Positions 45,950-56,845 of a DNA stretch of 64,000 nt are shown one piece after another. This DNA is from Actinocatenispora sp963805605 (GTDB lineage Bacteria > Actinomycetota > Actinomycetes > Mycobacteriales > Micromonosporaceae). The position numbers and the translations under genes were made by a program. Where the stretch lies: positions 1,231,198 through 1,295,197 of the forward strand of contig CAWDUX010000003.1 in the NCBI GenBank assembly GCA_963805605.1. The letters are read 5' to 3'. How positions within the stretch are numbered: the stretch's first letter is position 1; every line of letters starts with the position of its first letter. Below the pieces are notes generated by a model, which was not told the origin of the DNA, did no database searches, and saw only the letters and a list, made by a program, of their open reading frames with translations.

Positions 45950-46342
45950 TCAGCTCACCGCGTCGCTCCGCTCGTGCTCGCCGCGCTCCACACACAGTTC
46001 GTTCCCTTCCGGGTCAGCCATGACCACCCACCCGCGTCCGTCCGGCCTACGCCGGTCATCCACGACGGACGCGCCGAGCGCTCGCAACCGCTGCACCTCG
46101 TCCTCCCGCGTCGTACCGACCGCCGGCAGGACGTCCAGATGCAGACGGTTCTTCGTACGACGGTCTTCCGGAACACGGATGAACAGCAGCATCGGATGTC
46201 CGTCGGGCGGGGTGAGGCCCACTTCCTGATCGCCCGGCGCACCCTCCTCGTCCACCGCGAAACCGGTGACAGCGCTCCAGAACTGGGCCAGCGCGTGCGG
46301 ATCGGCGCAGTCGAACGTGATGCTGCCGACGACACAGGTCAT
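45950..46342 (-). CDS. VOC family (glyoxalase-like) protein
   Basis: 130 residues with the beta-alpha-beta-beta-beta repeat of vicinal-oxygen-chelate proteins: ITFDCADPHALAQFWSAVTGF, KNRLHLDVLP and WVVMADPEGNELCVE. ATG 46342 with AGGAG. Members bind metals or bind drugs such as bleomycin. It lies just outside the regulator and nothing links it to the cluster except position. Confidence 0.88.
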   Translation of the reverse strand: MTCVVGSITFDCADPHALAQFWSAVTGFAVDEEGAPGDQEVGLTPPDGHPMLLFIRVPEDRRTKNRLHLDVLPAVGTTREDEVQRLRALGASVVDDRRRPDGRGWVVMADPEGNELCVERGEHERSDAVS

Positions 46343-46509
46343 GGGACTCCTCGATCCGTTCGGATGGCTCTGCCACTGCGATGCGTCGGCCGTTCGACGC
46401 GATCGGGGCAGTCAGCTTAGCTCAGGCTCCCGGGGTGGTGCCGCATTCACCAGCAGCAGATTCCGGCGAACATGGAATACCGACCGCAGGTTCGGTGTTG
46501 ACTGGTTCC

Positions 46510-46947
46510 ATGCCGTTACAAGGAGAGTACGAGCCGAGCCCGACGAAGTGGGCCCGCGACCAGGTCGAGCTGTACGAGACGTCGGGCGGCACCCGGGGAA
46601 CCACCATGCGCGACATGCCGGTGGTCATCCTCACCACGTTGGGTGCCCGGTCGGGAAAGATCCGCAAGACACCGTTGATGCGGGTCGAACACGACGGCCA
46701 GTACGCCGTGGTGGCGTCTCTCGGTGGCGCGCCGAAACATCCGGTGTGGTACCACAACGTGGTCGCCAACCCGCTGGTCGAGTTGCAGGACGGCCCGGTC
46801 AGGCAGGACATGAGGGCCCGGGAGGTCTTCGACGAGGAGAAGGCCACGTGGTGGCAGCGCGCGGTGGCGGCGTTCCCCGACTACGCGGACTATCAGCGCA
46901 AGACCGATCGCACCATCCCGGTCTTCGTCCTGGAACCCGTCGACTGA
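46510..46947 (+). CDS. F420-dependent nitroreductase-family (DDN-like) protein
   Basis: 145 residues. GTRGTTMRDMPVVILTTLGARSGK is the deazaflavin-binding start of the DDN/nitroreductase family, followed by TPLMRVEHDGQYAVVASLGGAPKHPVWYHNV. An actinobacterial family using reduced F420. ATG 46510 marks the beginning of conserved sequence; the upstream frame is not family-like. Unlinked to its neighbours by operon structure. Confidence 0.88.
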   Translation: MPLQGEYEPSPTKWARDQVELYETSGGTRGTTMRDMPVVILTTLGARSGKIRKTPLMRVEHDGQYAVVASLGGAPKHPVWYHNVVANPLVELQDGPVRQDMRAREVFDEEKATWWQRAVAAFPDYADYQRKTDRTIPVFVLEPVD

Positions 46948-47003
46948 CCACTGACCCGGTGTGTGCGGGTCGCAGGCATCCCGGGCAGCGCTTTCGGCGG
47001 CGT

Positions 47004-47786
47004 TCAGTCCACCGGGCCGCCGGCAACATAGATGACCTGACCGGACACGAAACCTGCGTCGGGACTCACCAGGTACGCCGCGGTGTGTGCGATGTCTGCG
47101 GGCTGACCGACCCGACCGACCGGAATGGACGCCGCAGCGCTGCGTTGGAACTCGTCGAAGTCACGGCCGAGACGCCGCGCCGATGCCCGGGTCATGTCAC
47201 TGACCACGAAGCCGGGTGCGATGGCGTTGGCGGTGATTCCGTGCGGCCCGAGCTGCCGGGCGAGGGTCTTGGTGAAACCGATCAGCCCCGCCTTCGAGCT
47301 GGCGTAGTCGACCCGGGCGGCGTCGTTGACCGCAGAGATGCTCGACATGTTCACGATGCGTCCCCACCCGGCGTCGATCATGTACCGGCACGCGGCCCTG
47401 GTGACGAGGAACGGTCCGCGCAGGTTGGTACCGAGAACGAGATCCCACTGCTCGGTGGTCATGTCGACCAGTTCCGCCCGAGGACCGATACCGGCGTTGT
47501 TCACCACGACGGTCGGTGGCCCCAGCTCGGCCGCAACCTCCTCCACCGTCGCGCTCACCGCGGTCTCGTCCGCGACATCGGCACCGACCGCCATGGCACG
47601 GCCTCCGGCCGCTTCTATTGCCTTGACCGTGTCTGCGCAGTCGGCTTCGGACAGGTCGACAACCCCGATGGCAAGACCGTCGCGGGCCAGTCTGATCGCC
47701 ACCGCCGCACCGATACCGCGGGCCGCGCCCGTGACGATCGCGGTGCGGCGGGTGCTGTTCTGCTCTGCCATGTGGGGTTCTGCCAT
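47004..47786 (-). CDS. SDR family oxidoreductase
   Basis: 260 residues of a classical short-chain dehydrogenase: AIVTGAARGIGAAVA (cofactor loop), VVVNNAGIG, catalytic Ser in VNMSSISAV, and YASSKAG (Tyr and Lys). The C-terminus GQVIYVAGGPVD is the usual end of the family. Two starts 15 bases apart (47786 and 47771) fit equally; neither has a strong ribosome site. Substrate unknown. Confidence 0.88.
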   Translation of the reverse strand: MAEPHMAEQNSTRRTAIVTGAARGIGAAVAIRLARDGLAIGVVDLSEADCADTVKAIEAAGGRAMAVGADVADETAVSATVEEVAAELGPPTVVVNNAGIGPRAELVDMTTEQWDLVLGTNLRGPFLVTRAACRYMIDAGWGRIVNMSSISAVNDAARVDYASSKAGLIGFTKTLARQLGPHGITANAIAPGFVVSDMTRASARRLGRDFDEFQRSAAASIPVGRVGQPADIAHTAAYLVSPDAGFVSGQVIYVAGGPVD

Positions 47787-47837
47787 GTCCATGGACCGCA
47801 GTGCACGGCAAGGGCCGGTGCCCGTCAAGTGAATTTA

Positions 47838-47875
47838 CCCAGGCTCGGGGAACGCCGGCGTTCCCCGAGCCTGGG
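47838..47875. terminator. 38-base perfect palindrome, likely terminator
   Basis: Two 19-base arms beginning CCCAGGCTCGGGG pair exactly with no loop bases between them. It starts 12 bases past the stop codon of the leftward EEP-family gene and is followed on that strand by TAAATT, so termination of that gene is the simplest role. It could also isolate the SDR gene from upstream reading. Confidence 0.7.
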
Positions 47876-47887
47876 CGGCAGCGAACC

Positions 47888-48898
47888 TCAGGCGTGGGGG
47901 ATCGTCAGCTGAGCGTAGAGCGCACGGTGGTCGGTGCCCGGCACATCGTGTACCGACACGTTCCGTACCCCGATGCGCGGGTCGACGAGCACATGGTCGA
48001 GCGTGATGACCGGGACCATGTCGTTGGGCCAGGTGGGCAACAGTCCCGCGCCGACGGTGTCGGCGGCGTCGTGGTAACCCGAACCGATCAGGTGACGCAG
48101 CTGCGGGTGGTCCAGGGTGGCGTTGAAGTCACCCATCAGCAGCCGGACCGGTCCGTGCCGATCGCCGTGCGGCTCGTGCGCGAGCCCCTGCTGCCAGCAC
48201 CGTTGATGCTGCCGGGTGTACGGCGCGCACGGATGCACCGACCGTACCCGCAAGGATGTCGCGCCCGGCATCCGTAGCGTCGCCGAGGTCTCGGTGAATC
48301 CGCCCGGCCCGAGCGTCGTACGGCCATCGGTCAGAGCCGCCCCGGCATACAGTGCCGAACCGATGGCGAGCGGTTCCGCATCGCCGACCCGGTGCGGCAG
48401 CACCGTGTCCAGGCCGGCGCGGGTCAGGGCGATCCTCGCCTGCGGGGTGTACTCCTGCAACGCCAGCAGATCGACATGATGTGCGCGCACAAGCCCTACG
48501 ATGGCGGCCGCCTCGGCGCCACCGACCCGCATGTTGACGGTCATGACCCGCAGAGCGGTGCCGCGCCGATGTTCGCCGGCCCCGGACGCGCGCGGCAGCA
48601 CCACGACCGCCAGCACCGAGGCGATCGTGACAGCTGTCAACAGGGCGGCCCAGTGCCGGGTCAGCGCGGCCACGACCAGTGCCAGCAGCGTCGCGGGCAG
48701 GAGCCACCGTGTGAACGCCAGCAGTGCCGAACCCGGCCACGGCGGCGCGACACCGGCGAGCCGGGCCGCCGCCCACGCCGCCTCCACCACAAGAAGCGAC
48801 CACAGCACGATCCGGATCAGTAGACGTAGCCGTCCCGTACGTGCCGTAGCTGGCGGTTCATCACGATCCACCGCGACAGAGTACTGGTCGCTGTCCAT
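47888..48898 (-). CDS. Membrane-anchored endonuclease/exonuclease/phosphatase family protein
   Basis: 336 residues. About three hydrophobic segments in residues 25-105 are followed by an EEP domain: RVMTVNMRVGG, DLLALQEYT (metal-binding Glu), LLMGDFNATLDHPQL, and TLDHVLVD...GTDHRALYAQL at the end with catalytic Asp-His. The catalytic part should lie outside or in the membrane. Common in actinomycetes; the substrate may be a phosphoester or lipid, not known here. ATG 48898. Confidence 0.87.
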   Translation of the reverse strand: MDSDQYSVAVDRDEPPATARTGRLRLLIRIVLWSLLVVEAAWAAARLAGVAPPWPGSALLAFTRWLLPATLLALVVAALTRHWAALLTAVTIASVLAVVVLPRASGAGEHRRGTALRVMTVNMRVGGAEAAAIVGLVRAHHVDLLALQEYTPQARIALTRAGLDTVLPHRVGDAEPLAIGSALYAGAALTDGRTTLGPGGFTETSATLRMPGATSLRVRSVHPCAPYTRQHQRCWQQGLAHEPHGDRHGPVRLLMGDFNATLDHPQLRHLIGSGYHDAADTVGAGLLPTWPNDMVPVITLDHVLVDPRIGVRNVSVHDVPGTDHRALYAQLTIPHA

Positions 48899-48988
48899 TC
48901 CTTACGGTCAGCGCGTGGCTCGGGGCATCGCGGCGGGGGCGGACGGGTATCAAGGGGGGTGATGGGCCAGCAGAGTCGAGGTGAGGTC

Positions 48989-49177
48989 ATGGCGTACCGG
49001 CCGCCGAGTGTCGTGTCACTGTTCACCGCAATCGGGGTCACCGCCATCCTGGTCGTGGGCATCATCGCACTGCGCCGGGCGGCGGTCGGCTACCTGATCT
49101 TCTGGTGTCTCGCACTCGGTGCGGTCATCGCCTTCAACGTGTGGGCCTTCCTCGGCTCCCGCCGCAACCGGCCCTGA
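48989..49177 (+). CDS. Small two-helix membrane protein
   Basis: 62 residues with two hydrophobic segments (SLFTAIGVTAILVVGIIAL and VGYLIFWCLALGAVIAFNVWAFL) and an Arg-rich end. ATG 48989 has GAGGTGAGGTC in front; a start at 48962 would add nine residues. No family recognised. Confidence 0.62.
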   Translation: MAYRPPSVVSLFTAIGVTAILVVGIIALRRAAVGYLIFWCLALGAVIAFNVWAFLGSRRNRP

Positions 49178-49289
49178 CTCCCAGCTGGGGTGCTCGGTTC
49201 GTGGCCAGGTGTCCGCAATGGCAGACTCGATCCTGTGGAGGCACCAACCGCTTCCGTCCTGGTGGGATGCTGGAGAGGACTGACAGCAC

Positions 49290-49964
49290 ATGATCGAGCT
49301 GATCGGAGCCGGATACGGCCGGACTGGTACGGCGTCACTGAAGCGAGCGCTGGAATTGCTGGGTTTCCAGCCGTGTCATCACATGACGGAGGTCGTGACC
49401 CGTCCCGAGACCGCACCGCGTTGGGCAGCGGCGGTCAACGGCGACACCTCTCTGCTGGCCGACCTGCTCGCCGGGTACCGCGCGACCACCGACTTCCCGA
49501 GCTGCCTGTTGTGGCGCGAGCTGATGGAGCTCTACCCCGACGCGAAGGTCGTACTCACCGTCCGGGACGCCAAGAAGTGGTACGGCAGCGCACGGGCGAC
49601 CATTCTCGATCCCGAGCTCCGGCGAGCGCGGGAGGAGGCTGCGCACTCCGCAGCTCCGTCGGACGGCCCGGGACCGGTGGTCGGGATACAGGTGCTCGGG
49701 CAGGCGCTGGCGGCCAAGGGTTTCGACGCCAGTCTGGGTGAGGATGAGCTGATCGCCGGCTTCCTTGCGCACAACGAGGCCGTGCGCACATCGGTGGATC
49801 CGGACAAGCTCCTGGTGTACGAGGTGTACCAGGGCTGGGCCCCGCTGTGCAGGTTCCTGGAGGTCGACATTCCCGATGAGCCGTTCCCCCGGGTCAACGA
49901 CACCCTGTCGTTCCGGCAGAACGTCGAGCGGATGCTGGAGACCGGCGTCGCAGACTTCCACTGA
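49290..49964 (+). CDS. Sulfotransferase family protein
   Basis: 224 residues. GAGYGRTGTASLKRALELLG is the phosphosulfate-binding start of the sulfotransferase_4-type family; VVLTVRDAKKWYGSA is the second phosphate-binding region. Not related closely to the cluster sulfotransferase at 1652. ATG 49290. It is 4 kb outside the cluster boundary and stands alone, so a housekeeping or unrelated role is likely. Confidence 0.85.
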   Translation: MIELIGAGYGRTGTASLKRALELLGFQPCHHMTEVVTRPETAPRWAAAVNGDTSLLADLLAGYRATTDFPSCLLWRELMELYPDAKVVLTVRDAKKWYGSARATILDPELRRAREEAAHSAAPSDGPGPVVGIQVLGQALAAKGFDASLGEDELIAGFLAHNEAVRTSVDPDKLLVYEVYQGWAPLCRFLEVDIPDEPFPRVNDTLSFRQNVERMLETGVADFH

Positions 49965-50037
49965 CAGCGACCTGAGAGGAGGAGGCCGGCGAGGCCGGCC
50001 CGGGCCGACGCACCCGGCGGTCTCGCAGGTGTCCGCG

Positions 50038-50826
50038 TCAGCTGCGTCCTCTGCGTCGGCGCAGGGTGAAGTTGAAATGCTCCGGCAGCATCCAGCAGTG
50101 GCTGACGTTGACCGCCTGACCGGAGCGACCGAGCGTGACCTCTTCGAGGTTGATCACCGGCGTACCGACCTTCACGGCCAGGCGTCGTGCGAGCTGCCGG
50201 TCTGCCGGCAGCGCGGTGAGGGTGGCGTCGGAGTATTCCACCTGAAGCTCGTCGTGGGCGAGCAGCACATCGAGTACGGACCCGGTGAATTCGCTGCGCA
50301 GTACGTCGAAGGGAAGGAAGCCGGCCGGCACGTAGTCGACGATCCAGGCGACCGGGGTACCACGGTGCAGCTTCAGCCGTCGGACAACGAGGGTGGCGAT
50401 GCCCGCGTCGAGTCCCATCTGCTTGGCGATGGCCTCGTCGAGAGCGACCTCCTCGATGTCCACCTCGGCGGTGGTCAGCGAATTCTGGTCCGCGGCAAGG
50501 GAATCCAGCGAGCTGAGCTGGTCCAGTCCTTGCACCAGGGTCTCGGCCCGAGGCAGGACCGTGGATCCGAGCCCCTGGCGGATGTCGATGTATCCGGCGT
50601 CGCTGAGGCTGCGCAGAGCCGCCCGTACGGTGATCCGGGATACCGCGTAGCGCTCGCACAGGTCCGCTTCGGTCGGCATCCGCTCTCCGGGAGCGACCAC
50701 TCCGCTGATGATCAGATCGGTGAGGATCTGCGCGCGGACGGTGTTGCTGAGGCTCTGGCGGCTGGGGCGACCGACGGCCGGTGTGGTCCGTGATGTCGCG
50801 TCGGCGGCGGCTCTCCCTCGTGCCAT
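50038..50826 (-). CDS. GntR/HutC-family regulator with UTRA domain
   Basis: 262 residues. Winged helix at about 22-90 (GERMPTEADLCERYAVSRITVRAALRSLSDAGYI), then a UTRA effector domain (VVRRLKLHRGTPVAWIVDYVPAGFLP ... LEEVTLGRSGQAVNVSHCWMLPEHFNF). ATG 50826 with AAGGGGC. Adjacent to the divergent permease/catabolic locus and so its likely repressor; the ligand would be a nutrient or an intermediate of that pathway. Confidence 0.92.
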   Translation of the reverse strand: MARGRAAADATSRTTPAVGRPSRQSLSNTVRAQILTDLIISGVVAPGERMPTEADLCERYAVSRITVRAALRSLSDAGYIDIRQGLGSTVLPRAETLVQGLDQLSSLDSLAADQNSLTTAEVDIEEVALDEAIAKQMGLDAGIATLVVRRLKLHRGTPVAWIVDYVPAGFLPFDVLRSEFTGSVLDVLLAHDELQVEYSDATLTALPADRQLARRLAVKVGTPVINLEEVTLGRSGQAVNVSHCWMLPEHFNFTLRRRRGRS

Positions 50827-50864
50827 GGCAGCCCCTTGTCTCGTACGGATCGTCGCGAATCCTA

Positions 50865-50873
50865 ACAGTTGTC
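50865..50873. promoter_or_regulatory. Candidate GntR half-site upstream of its own gene
   Basis: ACAGTTGTC, 39 bases upstream of the regulator start, is identical to nine bases of the inverted repeat in the permease/dihydropyrimidinase intergenic region. It suggests autoregulation. A nine-base match can be chance. Confidence 0.35.
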
Positions 50874-50934
50874 GGCTCTGCCTCACCGGGGTGACCGCCT
50901 CCACCTGGTCCGGAAGCGGCCACCACTGCGGTGT

Positions 50935-52485
<1,551 letters not shown>

Positions 52486-52565
52486 CCGCGGCTGCTCCCT
52501 TCGGGTGGGCGCCGGGAGACGGCGTCGTGTGGGGTGAGGACTGCCGAAGTTCGAGACGAACTCAC

Positions 52566-52589
52566 TAGTTGACAGTTGTCATACAACTA
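52566..52589. promoter_or_regulatory. Inverted repeat, probable GntR operator
   Basis: TAGTTG at 52566 and CAACTA at 52584 form an outer inverted repeat. Inside it, AGTTGTCATACAACT (52574-52588) is an AGTTG-N5-CAACT repeat. It lies in the 189-base region between the permease and dihydropyrimidinase starts, where a repressor could close both promoters. Confidence 0.6.
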
Positions 52590-52674
52590 CTCTAACGTCG
52601 CTGGCACGTCAACCCCCTGACGTGCAGATCTTGATGGGACCAGCGGTTCCGCGACGACTGAAGGACGGTTCGCG

Positions 52675-54081
52675 ATGGTCACGAGCCTGACGCGCAGCGG
52701 CGCCACCCTGGTACGCGGAGGCGACATCGTCACGGGCGGCCGCGTGTCACGCGCCGACCTGCGCCTCACTGACGGCCGGGTCGCCGAGATCGGACCGGCG
52801 CTGGCAGCGGCGACAGGCGAAGAGGTCGTCGACGCCGACGGACTGCTGGTGCTGCCCGGCCTGATCGACTGCCACACCCACTTCGGGATCAGTCGCGGCC
52901 ACATGCGCTCACTGGACGATTTCACGGTCGGCTCCGGCTCCGCCGCGGCCGGCGGCATCACCACCTATGTGAACTTCGCGCCGCAGGACGCCGGAGAGTC
53001 GCTCGTCGACGCACTGGCCCGACACCGGGCCGAGGCCGACGGCCACACCCTGGTCGACTACGGCGTCCATCTGTCCTTCGGTACGCCATCGGCGGACTGG
53101 GCCCGCGAACTGCCCGTGCTCGTCGCGGAAGGTGTGACGAGTGTGAAGGTCTACACCACCTACCGCGACAGCGACTACTACACCCGTGACCACCACTGGC
53201 TCGCGCTGATGGCACAGGCTCGCGGTCTGGGCATGACCGTGATGGTGCACGCCGAGAACGACGACATCGTCGCCGGCCGGACCGAGCAACTGCTCGCAGC
53301 GGGCAAGCGTTCCTTCGCCTGGCACGGCGAGTCCCGGCCGGCGGTCGCCGAACTCGAAGGCGTCGCCCGTGGCCTGGTGTTCAGTCACGAGACCGGCTGT
53401 CCGATCTACTTCGTCCACCTGACCAGTCCCGATTCCGTCGCACTGGTCACGCAGGCCCGGCGCCGCGGCATCCGCGCGCTGGCCGAGACCTGTCCGCACT
53501 ACCTGAGTCTGGACAGCGACAACTATCTCGGCGACGATCCGGCCCGGTACGTGATGACCCCACCATTGCGATCCCGTGAGCGGGTCGAGGAACTGGCGGT
53601 GCGGCTGGGTCGCGGTGAGATCGACACGGTCGGCTCCGACCACTGCGGCTACACCCTCGCCCAGCGCGGCGACTCCAGTGACTTCAGTGCCTCCTCCCCC
53701 GGCATTCCGGGCGTCGAGACGCTGTGGCCGGTGCTGTTCACCGAGATGGTGGCCCGCCGCGGCATGCCGGTGGCCGCCGCGGTCTCCCTGGTCACCGATC
53801 ACCCCGCCCACGTCTTCGGCCTGCCGGGCAAGGGATCTCTCAGCCCGGGGATGGACGCCGACGTCGTACTGTTCGATCCCACCGCGGAGCGCACCCTGGA
53901 CGAGGCTCAGCTGCACTCCGGTGCCGGGTTCTCGCCCTGGCACGGCAGGAGGATTGCAGGCCGGGTCGTACGGACCATCTCCCGTGGGGTGACCGTGTTC
54001 GACGGGGCGGACATCGTCGGCGACCCCGGACACGGCCGCTATCTCGCCCGCACCGCGAGCGGGGTCCACCATGCAGGCTGA
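52675..54081 (+). CDS. Dihydropyrimidinase/hydantoinase-like cyclic amidohydrolase
   Basis: 468 residues. Metal centre residues are all visible: GLIDCHTHFG (HxH), the carboxylated Lys in SVKVYTTYRDSDYY, VMVHAEND, YFVHLTSPDS and the Asp of GSDHCGY. Family members open cyclic ureides or imides (dihydropyrimidines, hydantoins, allantoin) to N-carbamoyl acids. ATG 52675 with AAGGACGG. First of four rightward genes; its end overlaps the next gene by 11 bases. Confidence 0.92.
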   Translation: MVTSLTRSGATLVRGGDIVTGGRVSRADLRLTDGRVAEIGPALAAATGEEVVDADGLLVLPGLIDCHTHFGISRGHMRSLDDFTVGSGSAAAGGITTYVNFAPQDAGESLVDALARHRAEADGHTLVDYGVHLSFGTPSADWARELPVLVAEGVTSVKVYTTYRDSDYYTRDHHWLALMAQARGLGMTVMVHAENDDIVAGRTEQLLAAGKRSFAWHGESRPAVAELEGVARGLVFSHETGCPIYFVHLTSPDSVALVTQARRRGIRALAETCPHYLSLDSDNYLGDDPARYVMTPPLRSRERVEELAVRLGRGEIDTVGSDHCGYTLAQRGDSSDFSASSPGIPGVETLWPVLFTEMVARRGMPVAAAVSLVTDHPAHVFGLPGKGSLSPGMDADVVLFDPTAERTLDEAQLHSGAGFSPWHGRRIAGRVVRTISRGVTVFDGADIVGDPGHGRYLARTASGVHHAG

Positions 54082-55677
54082 GCTCGTCATCCGCGGCGCT
54101 GTGGTCGACGACGGTACCGGCACCCCGGTCACCGGTGATGTCGCCGTCACCGACGGGGTCATCCGCGCGGTCGGTCCCGACCTCCCGGTCGACAGCGCCG
54201 GCCACGAGATCTCCGGTGACGGACTGCTGCTGTGCCCCGGCTTCATCGACATGCACGCGCACTCCGCCCTGCGGTCATGCCACGACCCGGCGCTGACACC
54301 GAAACTGGCGCAGGGCTTCACCACCGAACTGATCTGCCCGGACGGGCTGGGACCAGCACCGGTCCGCCGGACCGCGGTCGCCGAACGACGCCGCTACCTC
54401 GCCGCGCTGGAGGGCAGCGGACCGGACGAGTGGGCCTGGGAGACGTTCGAGGAGTTTCTCGGCGCCGTACAGAATTGGCGGCCCTCGACCAACATGGTCG
54501 CCTGCGTACCGCACTCGGCCGTGCGCGACTACGTGATGGGCGGCGCGAACCGACGGCCTGACGCCCGTGAACTCAGCGCGATGCGCGACGAGGTCGGCGC
54601 GGCGTTCGCGGCCGGCGCCCGGGCCCTGTCCTTCGGGCTGATCTACGCGCCCGGCCTGTACGCCGAAACCGCCGAGCTGATCGCGCTGGCCGAGGTGGCC
54701 GCGCAGTACGGCGCCGCCCTCGTGCCGCATGTCCGTAACGAGTCCGCCGGGGTGCTGGAATCCATCGCCGAGTTCGTCCGGGTCGCCGAGACCACCGGAG
54801 CGCCCCTGCATGTGTCGCACCTGAAGCTGGTCGGGGCACCCCATCTGCTCGACGACCTGGTCGATCTGATGGTCCGGGCCGCCGACCGGATCGACCTGAG
54901 CTTCGACCACTACCCGTACGGGGCCGGCAGTACGCTGCTGTCCGCGCTGCTGCCGCCGTGGGCAAACGACGGCGGGCCCGGCGCCCTGTTGACCCGGCTC
55001 GACGACCACGCTTCCCGGCAGCAGCTGATGCGCGAGATGGACCGCGGCCTGCCCGGCTGGGAGAACCTCTACGGCGCCTGCGGACCGGACAACATCACCA
55101 TCACCGACGCCGCCTCTCCCGGGACGACACCATCGGGCGCAGCATCGCCCAGATCGCCGAGGCGACCGGTGTCGACCCGGAGCAGGCGGTACTGGATCTG
55201 CTGCGGGACACCGACCTGGCGGTCGGGATGATCGACCACTACGCCAGCGAGCAGACCGTACGCAGGCTGTTCTCCGCGCCGCACGGCCTGGTCGGCTCCG
55301 ACGGTATCTTCAACACCCATCCGCACCCGCGGTTGTACGGGACGGCACCCCGGGTCCTCGGTCGCTACGTCCGCGACGGTGTCGTCACCCGTACCGAGGC
55401 CATCGCCCGGCTGACCTGGCGCGCCGCCGACCGGCTCGGCCTGCACGACCGGGGCCGCATCGCGGTCGGCCAGCGTGCCGACCTCGTACTGCTGGCCCCC
55501 GACACGTTCATCGACACCGCCACCTACGACAGGCCGTGCCAGATCCCGCCGGGACTCGAGCACGTTCTCGTGGGCGGGGTCAGCGTCCTCGACGGGGGCC
55601 GCGCCACGGGGGCGCGCGTCGGCCGGGTCACCCGGTGCGCATCCGGCGCCGCGCTGCCGGGCGTGCAGACCAACTGA
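54071..55677 (+). pseudogene. N-acyl-D-amino-acid deacylase (D-aminoacylase) with a frameshift
   Basis: An amidohydrolase-fold D-aminoacylase split over two frames. The first part (from ATG 54071) contains GFIDMHAHSAL, VPHVRNES and LHVSHLKLVG and runs well to NITITDAAS near 55115. It then leaves the frame and would stop at 55231. The second part resumes family sequence at RDDTIGRSIAQIAEATGV and carries the catalytic Asp in GSDGIFNTHPHPRLYG and the C-terminal strands to 55677. Nothing is missing between the two, so a single one-base loss near 55110-55125 explains it. Either a recent mutation or an assembly error; without correction the protein lacks the catalytic Asp. Confidence 0.85.
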
Positions 55678-55695
55678 GCAGAGAGGACCCGACAC

Positions 55696-56817
55696 ATGGG
55701 ACGCAAGAGGATCGTCACCAACCCGCTGCGGGACAGGTCGCGGCTACGCGACGCATCGACGGGTCCGCTGACCTACCACCGTTCGTTCCCCGGTTACGCG
55801 CCCACGCCGCTGCGGGCCGCACCCGCATCCGCCGACGCGCTGGGTGTGCGCGCGGTCTGGGTGAAGGATGAGGCCAGCCGCCTCGGCATGCCGTCGTTCA
55901 AGATCCTCGGCGCCTCCTGGGCCACCCACCTGTCGGTCTGCCGCCACTACGGCCTCGATCCGGCAGAAGTAACCACAGTGGACCTCCTACGTACGCGGAT
56001 CGCCGGCACGGAGCCGATCGAGCTGGTCGCGGCCACGGACGGCAACCACGGCCGTGCGGTGGCCCGGATGGCCGGTCTGCTCGGCCTCACCAGCCACATT
56101 CTCGTACCGGCCGACATGGTGCCCGCCCGGATCGAGGCGCTGCAGGACGAAGGTGCCAGGGTCACCGTCATCGACGGCGGCTACGACGATGCGGTGGCCG
56201 CCAGCGCCGCGCTGGCCGATCACATCCACCTGGTCGTCTCCGACACCTCCTGGCCCGGCTACCTGGACGTCCCGGCCTGGGTCATCGACGGCTACAGCAC
56301 CCTCACCGGGGAGATCCGCGAACAGTGCGCCGAACGCGGCGCCGGACTGCCCACGGTGGTGACCGTGCAGATCGGTGTCGGCGCCTTCGCCGCCGCGATG
56401 GTCCGCGAGTTCGCCGCCGACTGCCGGATGGTCGGGGTCGAACCGGTACGGGCCGACTGCGTCACCGCCGCTGTGGAGGCCGGCCATCTCGTCACCATCG
56501 ACGGGCCGCAGGACTCGATCATGGCCGGGCTCAACTGCGGTACCGGCTCACCGATCGCCTGGCCGGACGTCAGCGGCGGCATCGACGATTTCGTGACCGT
56601 CGAGGACACCGACGCGGAGGAGGCGATGCGTCTGCTCGCCCGGGACGGGATCGTCGCGGGCGAGAGCGGCGCGGCCGGCCTCGCCGGGCTGCTCGCCTTC
56701 CGCGATCGTCTCGGTCTCGGAGCCGAGGATGTCGTGCTTGTCGTCTGCACCGAGAGCGCGACCGACCCGACCGGCTATGCCCGTGTCCTCGGCGCCACTG
56801 CTGTCTCCGCCCACTGA
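55696..56817 (+). CDS. Diaminopropionate ammonia-lyase-like PLP enzyme
   Basis: 373 residues of fold-type II PLP enzymes: PSFKILGASWA contains the Schiff-base Lys, ATDGNHGRAVARMAGLLG binds the cofactor, GVGAFAAAMV is near the phosphate loop, and ESGAAGLAGLLAF closes the domain. Best fit is the 2,3-diaminopropionate ammonia-lyase group, which gives pyruvate and ammonia; a related threonine/serine dehydratase is possible. ATG with GAGAGGA. It sits between two hydrolases for acyl or carbamoyl amino acids, so its substrate is probably their product. Confidence 0.85.
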   Translation: MGRKRIVTNPLRDRSRLRDASTGPLTYHRSFPGYAPTPLRAAPASADALGVRAVWVKDEASRLGMPSFKILGASWATHLSVCRHYGLDPAEVTTVDLLRTRIAGTEPIELVAATDGNHGRAVARMAGLLGLTSHILVPADMVPARIEALQDEGARVTVIDGGYDDAVAASAALADHIHLVVSDTSWPGYLDVPAWVIDGYSTLTGEIREQCAERGAGLPTVVTVQIGVGAFAAAMVREFAADCRMVGVEPVRADCVTAAVEAGHLVTIDGPQDSIMAGLNCGTGSPIAWPDVSGGIDDFVTVEDTDAEEAMRLLARDGIVAGESGAAGLAGLLAFRDRLGLGAEDVVLVVCTESATDPTGYARVLGATAVSAH

Positions 56818-56845
56818 CCTGCCCCCACCAGACCAAGGATCCACC

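Noticed and set aside
46266..47912. 548-codon plus-strand frame
   Set aside because: It overlaps the nitroreductase-family gene in another frame and the SDR gene on the other strand; both have full family motifs.
49178..49289. Small gene or RNA between the small membrane protein and the sulfotransferase
   Set aside because: Only 112 bases with no stable hairpin or coding pattern; taken as the sulfotransferase leader.
54071..55677. Programmed frameshift in the D-aminoacylase gene
   Set aside because: No slippery heptamer or obvious downstream structure at the switch; a one-base loss or sequencing error is simpler.
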